From: Leptospirillum sp037442005 | GTDB lineage: Bacteria; Nitrospirota; Leptospirillia; Leptospirillales; Leptospirillaceae | Reading direction: 5' to 3' | Length of the DNA stretch: 36,704 nt | Assembly: GCA_037442005.1 (NCBI GenBank) | Contig: JBBIRA010000013.1 | Span: forward strand, 1 to 36,704 | Part shown: in pieces, positions 1 through 7,734 of the stretch | Layout: every line of letters begins with the position of its first letter | Position numbering within the stretch: position 1 is the stretch's first letter | Program-made: the position numbers and the translations under genes | The notes under the pieces: generated by a model | Told to the model about the DNA's origin: nothing | Seen by the model: only the letters and a program-made list of their open reading frames with translations | Databases searched by the model: none

Positions 1-2
1 TC

Positions 3-110
3 TTTGTCAGTATCCAGATTGGCCAAGGGGGACTCTCCACAGAAATCATCGTGGACGGATATTCATCACAGCATAAAACTGACAGGAAAATCGCTTTTCC
101 TGACCATTAA
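3..110 (+). CDS. Possible 3' end of an upstream gene (partial)
   Basis: Reading from base 3 gives 35 residues beginning FVSIQIGQGG and ending KIAFPDH before a TAA. The composition is protein-like, more so than the other two frames here. The start would lie outside the window, so no family can be assigned. A hairpin overlaps the last codons, which fits a gene end but weakens the case for this exact frame. The 64-residue frame in the neighbouring phase starts with TTG and has no ribosome binding site, so I prefer this one, with low confidence. Confidence 0.3.
   Translation, partial: FVSIQIGQGGLSTEIIVDGYSSQHKTDRKIAFPDH
83..102. terminator. Short perfect hairpin, possible bidirectional terminator
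   Basis: CAGGAAAA, a TCGC tetraloop and TTTTCCTG form a perfect 8-bp stem. The A/T tract is inside the stem, so transcripts from either side would carry U residues at the hairpin's 3' flank. It lies between the end of a possible plus-strand gene and the 3' end of the minus-strand transporter, where a shared terminator would be useful. There is no U run beyond the stem, so the assignment is moderate. Confidence 0.4.
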
Positions 111-265
111 CCCGGGGGGAAGTGAAGATGAGGGTGATCAGGAATTAAAGAATATGCATGAACTATGCCTGTTTGGAATCTATTTTTCAATCGATTAAGG
201 CAAAAAGCTCCCATTTGCTGAGCATTGAAATCCACAACAGACCAGCGGCTTCCGAAAGAACTTTC

Positions 266-1573
266 TTAGGGATAATGCTCAATTGGAGGTTCCGCAGAAA
301 GAGAGGCCTCCGATACACCTGGTGCCGGACGGACCGCAAGAAGCGCCAGAAAGGTGAGGAACGCCGCAACAGAGAGATACCATCCCACAGACGCCAGTCC
401 ATAAGATGAAGCAAGGCGGGTGGCGATGTAGGGAGCTGGAGAGGCTCCCACGATCCCCGCGAGGTTAAAGGCCAAAGACGCCCCGGTGTAGCGGACCGGG
501 GTTGAAAACAGCTCCGCCAGAATCGTCCCGGCGGGGCCGTAGGTGAGCCCGATCACCGAAAATCCGGCAATAAAAAAAAGAAGAACGCGAAGGGTATCGT
601 GCGCCCCCATCAAGGTCCCGAACCCAAGACCAAAGAGAAAAATCAAAACCGTTGCCAAAAGCATCGCTTCACGTGAACTTCTCCGGTCGGCGTAGTGGGC
701 GGAGACCGGAATCAATAACGCAAAGCAGACCACTCCCGCCAGTTGCATCCAGAGGAATGTTTCCCGGGGAAATCCCAGTTTGGTCGTTCCCCATCCCAGG
801 GCGAACACGGTCATCAGATAGAAGAGGACAAAGGTCGATAAAAGGGAAAACACACCAATAAACAGGGGAACAGGATGATGTTTCAGTACGGAGAGAACGG
901 GGACGCGAACATGGTCACCCCTCTTTTGTGACCGTACAAAATCAGGGGTTTCAATCAGCTGGAGACGGATCCACAGACCGATCACCACCAGAATGGCGCT
1001 CAGAATAAAAGGAACCCGCCATCCCCAGGAGGAAAAGGCTTCATGAGTGGTGAAATGCGAAAGGAAGAGAAAGATTCCGGTTGACAGAATAAAGCCTGCA
1101 GGAGCTCCCAGCTGGGGAAACATACCGAACCACGCTCTTTTTCCAGCCGGGGCATTCTCAGTCGCCAATAGAATGGCCCCTCCCCACTCCCCCCCCAGAC
1201 CAATTCCCTGACCCAGTCGGCAAAGAGCCAGCAGCAACGGAGACCAATAGCCGATCTGGGCATACGTCGGAAGCAACCCGATCAAAACGGTTGATGTGCC
1301 CATGGTCAGAAGAGAGGCCACTAGCGTTGCTTTCCGGCCCACCCGGTCACCGAAGTGGCCAAACAGGACCGCCCCGACTGGCCGGGTCAAAAACGCCAGG
1401 GCAAAGGTGGCAAAAGACTGAAGCGCTGCAGTCGTGGAATCTCCCTTTGGAAAAAAGAGCGCCGGAAAAACCAGAACAGAGGCCGTGGCAAAAATGTAAA
1501 AATCAAAAAACTCGATCGTTGTACCAATCAGACTGGCCAGAAGGATATGGGTTTTTGAGGTCTTGTTCTGCAT
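266..1573 (-). CDS. MFS transporter, metabolite:H+ symporter (MHS) type
   Basis: This is an inner-membrane secondary transporter of about 435 residues. It starts MQNKTSKTHILLASLIGTTI and contains IEFFDFYIFATA in helix 1, the typical opening of MHS proteins such as the KgtP, ProP and ShiA families. The major-facilitator loop signature GHFGDRVGRKAT lies between helices 2 and 3, and GQGIGLGGEWGGA in helix 4 is also MHS-specific. Roughly twelve hydrophobic segments are visible. I start it at the ATG at 1573, preceded by GGAG. The longer frame to 1690 would add 39 polar residues made from the 3' end of the adjacent tnpB relic. The substrate cannot be read from sequence; organic acids or osmolytes are usual in the family. 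No promoter of its own is obvious because transposon DNA abuts it. Confidence 0.88.
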   Translation of the reverse strand: MQNKTSKTHILLASLIGTTIEFFDFYIFATASVLVFPALFFPKGDSTTAALQSFATFALAFLTRPVGAVLFGHFGDRVGRKATLVASLLTMGTSTVLIGLLPTYAQIGYWSPLLLALCRLGQGIGLGGEWGGAILLATENAPAGKRAWFGMFPQLGAPAGFILSTGIFLFLSHFTTHEAFSSWGWRVPFILSAILVVIGLWIRLQLIETPDFVRSQKRGDHVRVPVLSVLKHHPVPLFIGVFSLLSTFVLFYLMTVFALGWGTTKLGFPRETFLWMQLAGVVCFALLIPVSAHYADRRSSREAMLLATVLIFLFGLGFGTLMGAHDTLRVLLFFIAGFSVIGLTYGPAGTILAELFSTPVRYTGASLAFNLAGIVGASPAPYIATRLASSYGLASVGWYLSVAAFLTFLALLAVRPAPGVSEASLSAEPPIEHYP

Positions 1574-1630
1574 CTTTCTCCAAACCTGAATCTCCCCATG
1601 GATCAATCCAGGGGGTTCTCGTTCCGGATT

Positions 1631-1686
1631 CCGGTTCTCTCCTGGGCCCTCCCCTTTCGGGTACGACATCCCGGGCCTCGAACCGG
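1631..1686 (-). ncRNA. Candidate TnpB guide RNA (reRNA/omegaRNA) scaffold remnant
   Basis: Just beyond the tnpB relic's stop (1697) the DNA folds into nested stems. CCGGTTC at 1631-1637 pairs perfectly with GAACCGG at 1680-1686. Inside it GGCCC (1645-1649) pairs with GGGCC (1673-1677), and GGG (1659-1661) pairs with CCC (1670-1672). In IS200/IS605-type elements the guide RNA scaffold comes from the 3' end of tnpB and the element's right end, which is this position and orientation. That the stems survive while the gene has decayed is seen; that an RNA is made is inference. The element's exact right boundary is not resolved. Confidence 0.4.
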
Positions 1687-1696
1687 ACAAGGAACC

Positions 1697-3112
1697 TTAC
1701 GGAGACAAGCCGCTCTGTCTCTGGCCTAAGCCAAAGCTGGACGGAAAGATCCGCCCCTTCGCCGCTTGGTGTTTCACCCTTGATATCGCCTCCGCCAGGA
1801 GCGATTCCGCACCTGGCCAGGCTTTTTGGCCTTGCGGATATCAAGGGTCTCCCCCGCCACGTGAGCGGCGAGAAAGGCGCTGTAGAGGTCGGGCTTCCCC
1901 GGGCCGACTCCGCAGGGGCAACGATGCCAGCGCCGGTTCAGAGGTTTTTTAACGACGCTCCAAAAATGGCAGGTCTGCGAGAGCTTCGTCGTCCGCGTGG
2001 GACTCGAACCTGTCCGCCGGCTCTTTCAGCCTTGCAACGCAGGATGGACACGAACATTCCCGGAGCGCGATCCCGGACCGATCGTCCGAAATTCTTCTGA
2101 AACGAAACGTAGGAAAGTTTTTCCGTCTTGACGGTACGGCCCAGGGCAATCACCCGGTTGGCCAGTTATCCCTGCTCCCTTTTCCGGGAGGAGGCCATGA
2201 CCCGGTGGAGTTCTTTCAGCTCCCCTCTCAATCGGAGATCCCGACAGAGAGCACCCACGTCTTCGGTCCCTTTTTGACCGTCCCGTCCGGGTTGTACTTG
2301 TCGGGATTGGTGGCCCGCCGGGACCGGTCCATGGCCCGGCTGATTCTCCGGATCTTTTCCGAAAGAAAGGAGACAGAAGGACAGAAGACCTCGATCAACG
2401 CCTCCGTCTCCGAGACCGCCGCCAACGTGGAGGGTCCGAGATCGAGTCCGACCGTTCCCGCCCCCACCGGGTTCTTCTCCTTCCATTTCGGGATCTCGTT
2501 CATGACAAGCTCTGCGCATACCAGAACTCCCGGCCCCGAACGGTTCTCCGGACCAGGCGCGCCTATTTGACCTGGGACCCGAGGGCCAGGGTCTGCACGC
2601 CATGCTTGTCCTTCCGGTCGAAGAGAGGAACGAGGGACAGGCCCCTCCACAGCACCCGGTCGGTTCTGAACCGGATCCCGGCCGCGTTGCTTTTTCCTTC
2701 CACCGATTCGAGCGTCCGGAACCGGCTTCTGAACCTCGGGCGTCCCCCCTTGCCCAGAGCGTATCGTCTGAGGGCGCAAAAAGCCCGGGTCGCGATTTTC
2801 TGGCAGGTGAGAGTCGAGATGTTCGCCGATCCAGCAGGCGTTCTTCGTTTCGGTGGCGAAGGCCTGAAGGGCGTAGTCCGTGAATTCGAACCGTTTTTTG
2901 ATCTCCCGGAAGACCCGGTTCCGTTCCGGATCCTTCGGAAGCGCTCTTGTCTTCGCAAACTCTTTCGACTCCCGGAGGAGAGACAGACGCCGAAGCCCCT
3001 CGGAAAGGCAGGCGTTGGTGAGGTGCCGGCCTGCCTCGAAACGGACGCGGAGAATCCTCTCGTCCGCCGTGGAAACCTGTAGGGGAAGCTCAAGTACAAA
3101 TGTTTCAGACAT
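1697..3112 (-). pseudogene. tnpB: Decayed tnpB (OrfB), IS200/IS605-type RNA-guided nuclease
   Basis: The gene reads from MSETFVLELPLQV at 3112 to GLSP at 1697, but only by switching frames near 2838, 2510, 2240, 2005 and 1830. In-frame stops occur at about 2563 (TAG after SQVK) and about 2167 (TAA after KREQG). Recognisable parts in order are the N-terminal helical region, a basic block (GKGGRPRFRSRFRTLESVEG), RuvC-I (GTVGLDLGPSTLA), RuvC-II (VKTEKLSYVSFQKNFG), the zinc ribbon, and RuvC-III (PDLYSAFLAAHV). The first zinc knuckle reads TTKLSQTCHFWS, so its second cysteine is lost; the second (RCPCG) is intact. About 470 codons in total, a normal TnpB size. No tnpA accompanies it. Neighbouring genes are open, so this looks like real decay and not poor sequence. 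Confidence 0.85.
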
Positions 3113-3194
3113 GTTGGATTGGATACCCTCGTGGTTCGTTCGTTCCCTTAACTCTTTGTACTTATTATAGCGTAAAAAGGACAGGTGCCGCTCA

Positions 3195-3215
3195 CCCCAT
3201 GAATGAATTCAGGGG
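3195..3215 (-). repeat. Bulged hairpin, candidate left end of the tnpB element
   Basis: On the minus strand CCCCTGAA, loop TTCA, TTCA, a single unpaired T, then GGGG forms an 8-bp stem with one bulge, about 83 bases upstream of the tnpB start. Small imperfect stems with a bulged base near each end are how IS200/IS605 elements are recognised by their TnpA. The position is right for the left end. No matching hairpin was found at the right end, so the boundary stays tentative. Confidence 0.4.
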
Positions 3216-3562
3216 CTTGCGCGGCACGTTCGGTCAGACCGATCAAGGTCAGTGGAGACAAGGCGTTGATATCTTGCACTCTGGAAGTCACTCCATGATC
3301 ACAGATTGATTCACGGGATAAGAAGAATACGGTCTTCAGGCAATGAGGATCAAGCGAGTGGCCTTTCCTGAATATCAGAACAGGCTGGAAAGACGACCAG
3401 AGATAATCTCAGGCAATGATCGTTTCTATCTTGTTACAGGCGACTTTCTGACAAGTATTCAGCTCTTGACAAGGAGTTTATTAATGAATCTGTTTATTCA
3501 CCTTATAGACACAATTATTATTAAGTGAAACAAATTACAAAACAGAAGAGAAAGGGTTCCGG
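3216..3562. other. Intergenic region upstream of the lipoprotein gene
   Basis: No supported gene lies here; short frames in both directions lack ribosome binding sites and domain features. The right half is AT-rich and contains a TTGACA box at 3466-3471, but no good -10 box follows at 16-18 bases. The promoter of the lipoprotein gene is probably in this stretch and cannot be placed precisely. Confidence 0.4.
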
Positions 3563-4111
3563 ATGGTGTTCAAGCGACAATCGATAACAATGGCGGTGCT
3601 GGGGGTATCCCTTTTATTATTTGCGGGATGCTCATCTGAGCCTTCTTACAATCAGGCCTTTGAATCATCGCAAGAGATTCACGGAAATACGGAATCGATC
3701 GCCGGGACAGAAGAGAGAACATGGGGAGCGACATTACAGGTTCTTTCCCAGCAGGGTTTTATGGTCAGATCGGCTGACAAAGCGAATTCCATCATTCTTG
3801 CCGATCGGGAAATGACTGACCAGAATGATAAAAACACTTCTTACCAGATCACGTCAACGGTGACCCTCGTTCCCCTCGGCACCAACATCACACAGGTCAG
3901 TATCGCTGCCAATCAGACAACAGAGTTCCACCGTAAGCAATATGTCTGGTGGCATCTTCTCTGGATGATTCCCCTTTTTCCTGTCGGATCCGAATACACA
4001 ACCGTTGTCACCCACAGGGGAACAGTCGACAATCCTGAGTTTTATTCAGGATTTTTTAATAATTTAAAAATGCTTATAAAAACCTCACTACCTACAAAAA
4101 ATTCTAAATAA
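3563..4111 (+). CDS. Hypothetical lipoprotein
   Basis: This 182-residue protein opens with a lipoprotein signal: positively charged MVFKRQ, a hydrophobic core, and the lipobox LFAGC with the lipidated cysteine at position 23 followed by SS. It should be exported and anchored in a membrane, probably the outer one. The mature part has a conserved-looking segment (ERTWGATLQVLSQQGF, residues about 51-66) suggesting an alpha/beta fold of the kind seen in small envelope lipoproteins. A later hydrophobic stretch (WWHLLWMIPLFPVG) may be buried or membrane-touching. The ATG at 3563 has AAGGG about 6 bases upstream. I do not recognise a named family. It stands alone, followed by a large hairpin. Confidence 0.75.
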   Translation: MVFKRQSITMAVLGVSLLLFAGCSSEPSYNQAFESSQEIHGNTESIAGTEERTWGATLQVLSQQGFMVRSADKANSIILADREMTDQNDKNTSYQITSTVTLVPLGTNITQVSIAANQTTEFHRKQYVWWHLLWMIPLFPVGSEYTTVVTHRGTVDNPEFYSGFFNNLKMLIKTSLPTKNSK

Positions 4112-4122
4112 AAAAGCCCGAT

Positions 4123-4171
4123 CCAATAATGGCTCAATCAAGGTGACCACCATTGGTTGAGCCGTTATTGG
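4123..4171. repeat. Large near-perfect hairpin after the lipoprotein gene
   Basis: CCAATAATGGCTCAA at 4123-4137 pairs with TTGAGCCGTTATTGG at 4157-4171 with one G-T wobble. The inner bases continue pairing (TCAAGGT with ACCATTGG, one bulge) around a GACC loop, giving a stem of over 20 bp. On the minus strand it is followed by six T residues at 4110-4116, so it could terminate the minus-strand relic to its right. On the plus strand there is no U run. It could also be a dispersed palindromic repeat. Confidence 0.55.
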
Positions 4172-4212
4172 CCAAGGTTTATCTCACGGACATCAAATCT
4201 CAAAACAAGAAA

Positions 4213-4275
4213 TCAGTCCTCCAATATCAAAAGAATCAGTTCTTCCGACTTTTTCGTGGGACAAAACTCTTTCAT
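4213..4275 (-). CDS. 20-residue ORF behind a consensus ribosome binding site
   Basis: A minus-strand ATG at 4275 has AAAGGAGG five bases upstream, the strongest Shine-Dalgarno in this part of the window. The frame reads MKEFCPTKKSEELILLILED and stops at 4213. Such a good initiation region on so short a frame suggests either the surviving 5' end of a truncated gene or a true small peptide. The reading continues open for about 15 codons past the stop, which favours truncation by mutation. No family is recognised. Confidence 0.3.
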   Translation of the reverse strand: MKEFCPTKKSEELILLILED

Positions 4276-4343
4276 TATTTCCTCCTTTCGATAACTCGAA
4301 TAAGGACAGACGGGAACCAAGACACGGAACTTCACCAAAATCT

Positions 4344-4650
4344 TCAGTGAGTATTTTCTCCTGAAGGCTTGAATGAATCATGGCCGAGGCTCCGGATCAT
4401 CTCTGGCTCCAGCCCCACCACCGACTGAAAAGCATGCACAAGCACCGGATCCTGACCTTTTCCCACTTTCATCCTCTTCTTCGCTACCGGATCCATCCGG
4501 AGGTTTTTCAGGGACGTCTTCTTGAGTGCCACCTCTTGGGCCAGGTTTTGATCTCAAGGCAGGAAATCCGATGGTTGGCGGGGCGCCTATGTACACCTCC
4601 ATTGCCCGGAACATGGGCTCCCGCGGTGCCATCCCATGCAACTATTCTTG
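4344..4650 (-). pseudogene. Unidentified gene relic with at least one frameshift
   Basis: On the minus strand one frame reads MAPREPMFRAMEVYIGAPP and FPALRSK; a frame change near 4540 then gives WPKEVALKKTSLKNLRMDP, VAKKRMKVGKGQDPVLVHAF and QSVVGLEPEMIRSLGHDSF. Neither half is a convincing gene alone, but joined they read like a continuous protein of about 100 residues. I do not recognise the family. It sits between a hairpin and the ArsR promoter in a stretch of over 600 bases with no intact gene, next to other decayed DNA. Coordinates are approximate. Confidence 0.3.
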
Positions 4651-4785
4651 AAGACTTCATTCGAGCAGGACCAATCGCTCCGAAATGACGTTCTTCCCGA
4701 TAGCGGAACATCTCTCAGATCTTCCAGATTGTTACCAATAGACGCTTACCGAGGCTCATCCATATTTTTAGAGGACAAAAATCGA

Positions 4786-4814
4786 TTGACCTGCTCCCGT
4801 TTTGGAATTATAAT
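4786..4814 (+). promoter_or_regulatory. Sigma70-type promoter of the arsR-rhodanese operon
   Basis: TTGACC at 4786-4791, a 17-base spacer and a perfect TATAAT at 4809-4814. Transcription would start near 4821, giving a leader of about 24 bases that contains AAGGA before the ATG at 4845. This is the best consensus promoter in the window. Confidence 0.8.
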
Positions 4815-4819
4815 TCTAA
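4802..4819. promoter_or_regulatory. Palindromic operator overlapping the -10 box
   Basis: GAATTATAATTC at 4805-4816 is a perfect 12-bp palindrome containing the TATAAT box. The symmetry extends to TTxGAATTATAATTCxAA (4802-4819) with one mismatched pair. ArsR-family dimers bind AT-rich palindromes over or next to the promoters they repress, so autoregulation by the next gene is the simplest reading. The binding itself is inferred. Confidence 0.65.
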
Positions 4820-4844
4820 CAATCTTTAGAAAGAAGGATTAACA

Positions 4845-5516
4845 ATGAAATCAACGCGTGAAATCAAGAATCACCTTTATGGGCAGGTCGCCCGGATTGC
4901 AAAATCTGTATCGAGCCCCAAACGTCTGGAACTCGTTGAGATCCTCTGCCAGGGTCCCAAATCCGTCGAAAAGTTGGCGGAAGAGGCCGAAATCGGAGTG
5001 AAGCTTGCAAGCGCCCATCTGAAGGAATTACGGACCGCTCACTTAGTTGAGACCCGGCGTGAGGGCAAAAAAGTCTTCTACCGTCTTTCAGATCCTCATG
5101 TGGCGGATCTGTGGGTCCGTTTGCGAATGCTCTCCGAAGAGCGTCTGCCGGACCTCGAGACGCTTCTTCAAGCCCTCGAGACTCACTCCGGGGAGGTATT
5201 GCGGATTCCCGGTCATACGCTTCTCGACCGGGCAAAAAACCGGGAGATTTTGCTTCTGGACGTTCGGCCGGTGGAAGAATATGAAGAGGCCCATCTTCCC
5301 CATGCACATTCCCTCCCTGTGGAAGAGATCAAAATGCGCCTCGCCGAAATTCCTTCTTCGGTTCCCGTGGTGCTCTATTGCCGGGGCCCTTTCTGCTTTT
5401 TGGCCAAAGAAGCTTTGGAAATTCTTCTTCGGGAAGGAAGAAAGGCATTTCGCCTCGAACTGGGGGTCGCCGAATGGCGATCGGAGAATCTTCCGCTGGC
5501 TCATGGGGGCTCCTAG
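4845..5516 (+). CDS. ArsR-family regulator fused to a rhodanese domain
   Basis: The 223-residue protein joins a winged-helix ArsR/SmtB DNA-binding domain (about 15-90; VEKLAEEAEIGVKLASAHLKE is the recognition region, REGKKVFYRLSD the wing) to a rhodanese domain (about 120-218; LLLDVRPVEEYEEAHLPHA, then the active-site loop YCRGPFC with cysteines 179 and 184). The rhodanese part probably senses or carries sulfane sulfur. The DNA-binding part has a single cysteine (35), so it lacks the cysteine pair of BigR/SqrR-type persulfide sensors and the CxC metal site of classic ArsR; sensing may have moved to the rhodanese loop. It starts the block with the MBL hydrolase and MFS transporter, and its promoter carries a palindrome it may bind. 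Confidence 0.9.
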   Translation: MKSTREIKNHLYGQVARIAKSVSSPKRLELVEILCQGPKSVEKLAEEAEIGVKLASAHLKELRTAHLVETRREGKKVFYRLSDPHVADLWVRLRMLSEERLPDLETLLQALETHSGEVLRIPGHTLLDRAKNREILLLDVRPVEEYEEAHLPHAHSLPVEEIKMRLAEIPSSVPVVLYCRGPFCFLAKEALEILLREGRKAFRLELGVAEWRSENLPLAHGGS

Positions 5517-5622
5517 CCCCTTCCCTCTTCTCCGGATACGGGTCCCTTGGGTTTGACGGTTTTACCGAACCAGAAAGTAAAACGGGTCATCGATCCCGGC
5601 ATGAAACTGAAAGGGTTAAAAA

Positions 5623-6354
5623 ATGTTCTTCAGACAAAGAAAACACGGTTCCTGCCTCTCTTATCTCTTCGGATGCGGAGGACTTGGAAAGGCCATCGCG
5701 GTCGACGTGGTGGCCGGAGACGAGGACTGGTTCATAATGGAAGTGGAGGCAGCCCAGGCGACCATCACTCACGTCATCGACACGCACGTCCATGCGGATC
5801 ATCTGTCCGGTGGCCGGAACCTTTCGGAAAAGGTCGGTGCCGCCTATTGCCTCCACAGTCAGGCGGCCGATTGGCTCCGATTTCCCTTTACACCTCTTTC
5901 TGATGGTGATGTGATCGAAACCGGGAATGTGATCTCCCGCGTGCTCCATACCCCAGGCCATACACATGACAGTATCAGTCTTCTGGTGAGCGACCGGCGG
6001 CGAACCGAGCACCCCTGGTTTGTCATGACCGGTGACACTCTTTTCGTCGGAGGAATTGGCCGGCCGGATCTTGCCGGCCAGGAGCAGGTGATGGCAGGTC
6101 TCCTCTTCGACAGCCTTCAGACCAGACTTCTGGTTCTTCCCGATACGATCGAAATCTGGCCGGGACATCAGGCGGGAAGTGTCTGCGGGGCGGGACTGTC
6201 GGGAAAACCTTCTTCCACCATCGGATTCGAGAAAGCGCATCAACCAGGACTTAAGATTGGAAAACGGGAAGAGTTCATCCGGTTCCTGACGGAGGAAATC
6301 CCTCCCAGACCGGCGGAGATGGACCGGATCGTCCGGCAAAACACAAGTGGCTGA
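5623..6354 (+). CDS. MBL-fold hydrolase, persulfide dioxygenase (ETHE1)-like
   Basis: This 243-residue metallo-beta-lactamase-fold protein has the metal ligands THVHADH (55, 57, 59, 60), HTPGHT (His113), GDTLFVGGIGRPD (Asp138) and WPGHQAG (His182). GGIGRPDL and the MFFRQ opening are typical of the ETHE1/Blh persulfide dioxygenase branch, which oxidises glutathione persulfide to sulfite with a mononuclear iron. Blh enzymes are often fused to or beside a rhodanese; here the rhodanese is on the regulator upstream. Glyoxalase II-like activity cannot be excluded. The ATG at 5623 has GAAAGGG seven bases upstream. About 106 bases separate it from the regulator, and the downstream transporter follows immediately. 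Confidence 0.85.
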   Translation: MFFRQRKHGSCLSYLFGCGGLGKAIAVDVVAGDEDWFIMEVEAAQATITHVIDTHVHADHLSGGRNLSEKVGAAYCLHSQAADWLRFPFTPLSDGDVIETGNVISRVLHTPGHTHDSISLLVSDRRRTEHPWFVMTGDTLFVGGIGRPDLAGQEQVMAGLLFDSLQTRLLVLPDTIEIWPGHQAGSVCGAGLSGKPSSTIGFEKAHQPGLKIGKREEFIRFLTEEIPPRPAEMDRIVRQNTSG

Positions 6355-6355
6355 A

Positions 6356-7678
6356 ATGGGGCTGAATAAACACCTGGAGAGAGGAGAGTTGGATCTTTAT
6401 CCCCAAGGGATCAAAGCCAACATTTCCCAGTTCGTCCTTCAGGCGATCCAGGTTTTTTTCGTTGGATTGATCATCGGTATGGAACGCACCGTGCTGCCTG
6501 TGGTGGCCCATCGCGATTTTCACGTTCCTCCCCGTTCATTCCTTTTCCTGATGGCATTCGTCGTCTCCTTCGGCTTCGTCAAGGGGATACTGAACTTTGC
6601 GGCGGGCCGCCTGTCGGAGCGCCTGGGCCGGAAAACCGTGCTTCTCTGGGGATGGGTTTCGGCTCTTCCCATCCCCGGGCTGATCTATTTCGCGCCAGAC
6701 TGGAACTGGATCATTGCGGCCAACGTGTTTCTTGGGATCAATCAGGCGCTATGCTGGTCCATGACGGTGACGAGCAAATTGGATATCGTTCAGGTGGACC
6801 AGCGCGGATTCGCGACCGGCGTGAACGAATTTGCCGGGTATGTCGCCGTGGCGGTGGCGGGGGTCGTCACAGGGTATCTGAGCCGGAGTTATGGTGCCCG
6901 GGAAGCTCTCTTGCTCTTCGGACTGGCCGTCATCGGGACGGGATTTTTCATCGCGGCCGTGTTCGTTCGGGAAACGCTCCCCTGGGCCCGGGCTGAAAGC
7001 CGGCGACATTTGCTGGGTATCCACCCGGGCCCCCTCCCCCGGTTCCCCTCCGGGATTTCTTCTTCTCCCGGCAATGGAGAAATCTTTTCTCTGGTCTCCT
7101 TCCGGCATCCGACGTTTTCAGCCCTCTGCCAGGCCGGTACTTCCAACAAGGTCGCCGACGCCCTGTTATGGGTGATGTACCCCTTGTTTCTTCACCATCG
7201 GGGTCTTTCGGTCGTTCAGATCGGATGGGTCACCGGGACTTACGGGGCCGTCTGGGGAGTGTCGCAATTATGGACCGGGCCGCTCTCGGACAGAATCGGT
7301 CGTAAAATTCCCATTGTGGCCGGACTTTGGCTCCTGGCCGCGGGCATTATCGTCATTCCCCTGTTGTCCGGCCCGGGCTGGTGGTCAGGAGCATCGGCGG
7401 TCATGGGAGTGGGGATGGCTCTTCTCTACCCGAATCTCATCGCTTCTGTGGCCGATATCTCCCATCCTGACTGGCGGGCCTCCGCGTTGGGGACCTACCG
7501 TTTCTGGAGGGATATGGGCTATGCCCTCGGAGGAGTTGTTCTGGGGGTGGCGGCCCAACTCGGGCAGCACACCGGAACAGCCTTCTTTACGACGGCCGTC
7601 ATTCTCTTCTTTTCAGGTATAAGGGTGGTGTTTCGCGCAGAAGAAACACACCCTCGCATCAACCCGGCTCCCACCTGA
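6356..7678 (+). CDS. MFS transporter in the sulfur-linked operon
   Basis: An inner-membrane major facilitator of about 440 residues with roughly twelve hydrophobic segments. AAGRLSERLGRKTVLLWGW is the loop 2-3 signature, and a second copy, GPLSDRIGRKIPIVAGL, marks the half-repeat, so both halves are intact. A GTG at 6347 would overlap the upstream stop; I use the ATG at 6356, one base after that stop. Coupling to the persulfide dioxygenase-like gene suggests export or uptake of a sulfur compound (sulfite or thiosulfate are possibilities), but the fold alone does not tell substrate or direction. Confidence 0.85.
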   Translation: MGLNKHLERGELDLYPQGIKANISQFVLQAIQVFFVGLIIGMERTVLPVVAHRDFHVPPRSFLFLMAFVVSFGFVKGILNFAAGRLSERLGRKTVLLWGWVSALPIPGLIYFAPDWNWIIAANVFLGINQALCWSMTVTSKLDIVQVDQRGFATGVNEFAGYVAVAVAGVVTGYLSRSYGAREALLLFGLAVIGTGFFIAAVFVRETLPWARAESRRHLLGIHPGPLPRFPSGISSSPGNGEIFSLVSFRHPTFSALCQAGTSNKVADALLWVMYPLFLHHRGLSVVQIGWVTGTYGAVWGVSQLWTGPLSDRIGRKIPIVAGLWLLAAGIIVIPLLSGPGWWSGASAVMGVGMALLYPNLIASVADISHPDWRASALGTYRFWRDMGYALGGVVLGVAAQLGQHTGTAFFTTAVILFFSGIRVVFRAEETHPRINPAPT

Positions 7679-7734
7679 GAAATCCCGGGGGAGAATCAAG
7701 CAAGAATACCCGGACTCGTTCGAAGGAGAATGCG

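Noticed and set aside
1574..1690. N-terminal extension of the MHS transporter
   Set aside because: The 39 added residues are polar, unlike the family, and are encoded by the tnpB 3' structured end. The ATG at 1573 has its own ribosome binding site.
1999..2012. GGTTCGAGTCCC on the minus strand, resembling a tRNA T-loop
   Set aside because: No complementary T-stem, anticodon arm or acceptor stem around it. It lies inside the tnpB relic, where the other frame encodes the conserved TRTTKLSQTC region.
1291..2100. 269-residue plus-strand frame
   Set aside because: It is antisense to the transporter and the tnpB relic, both with recognisable proteins. Its translation is Pro/Ser/Arg-rich with no domain.
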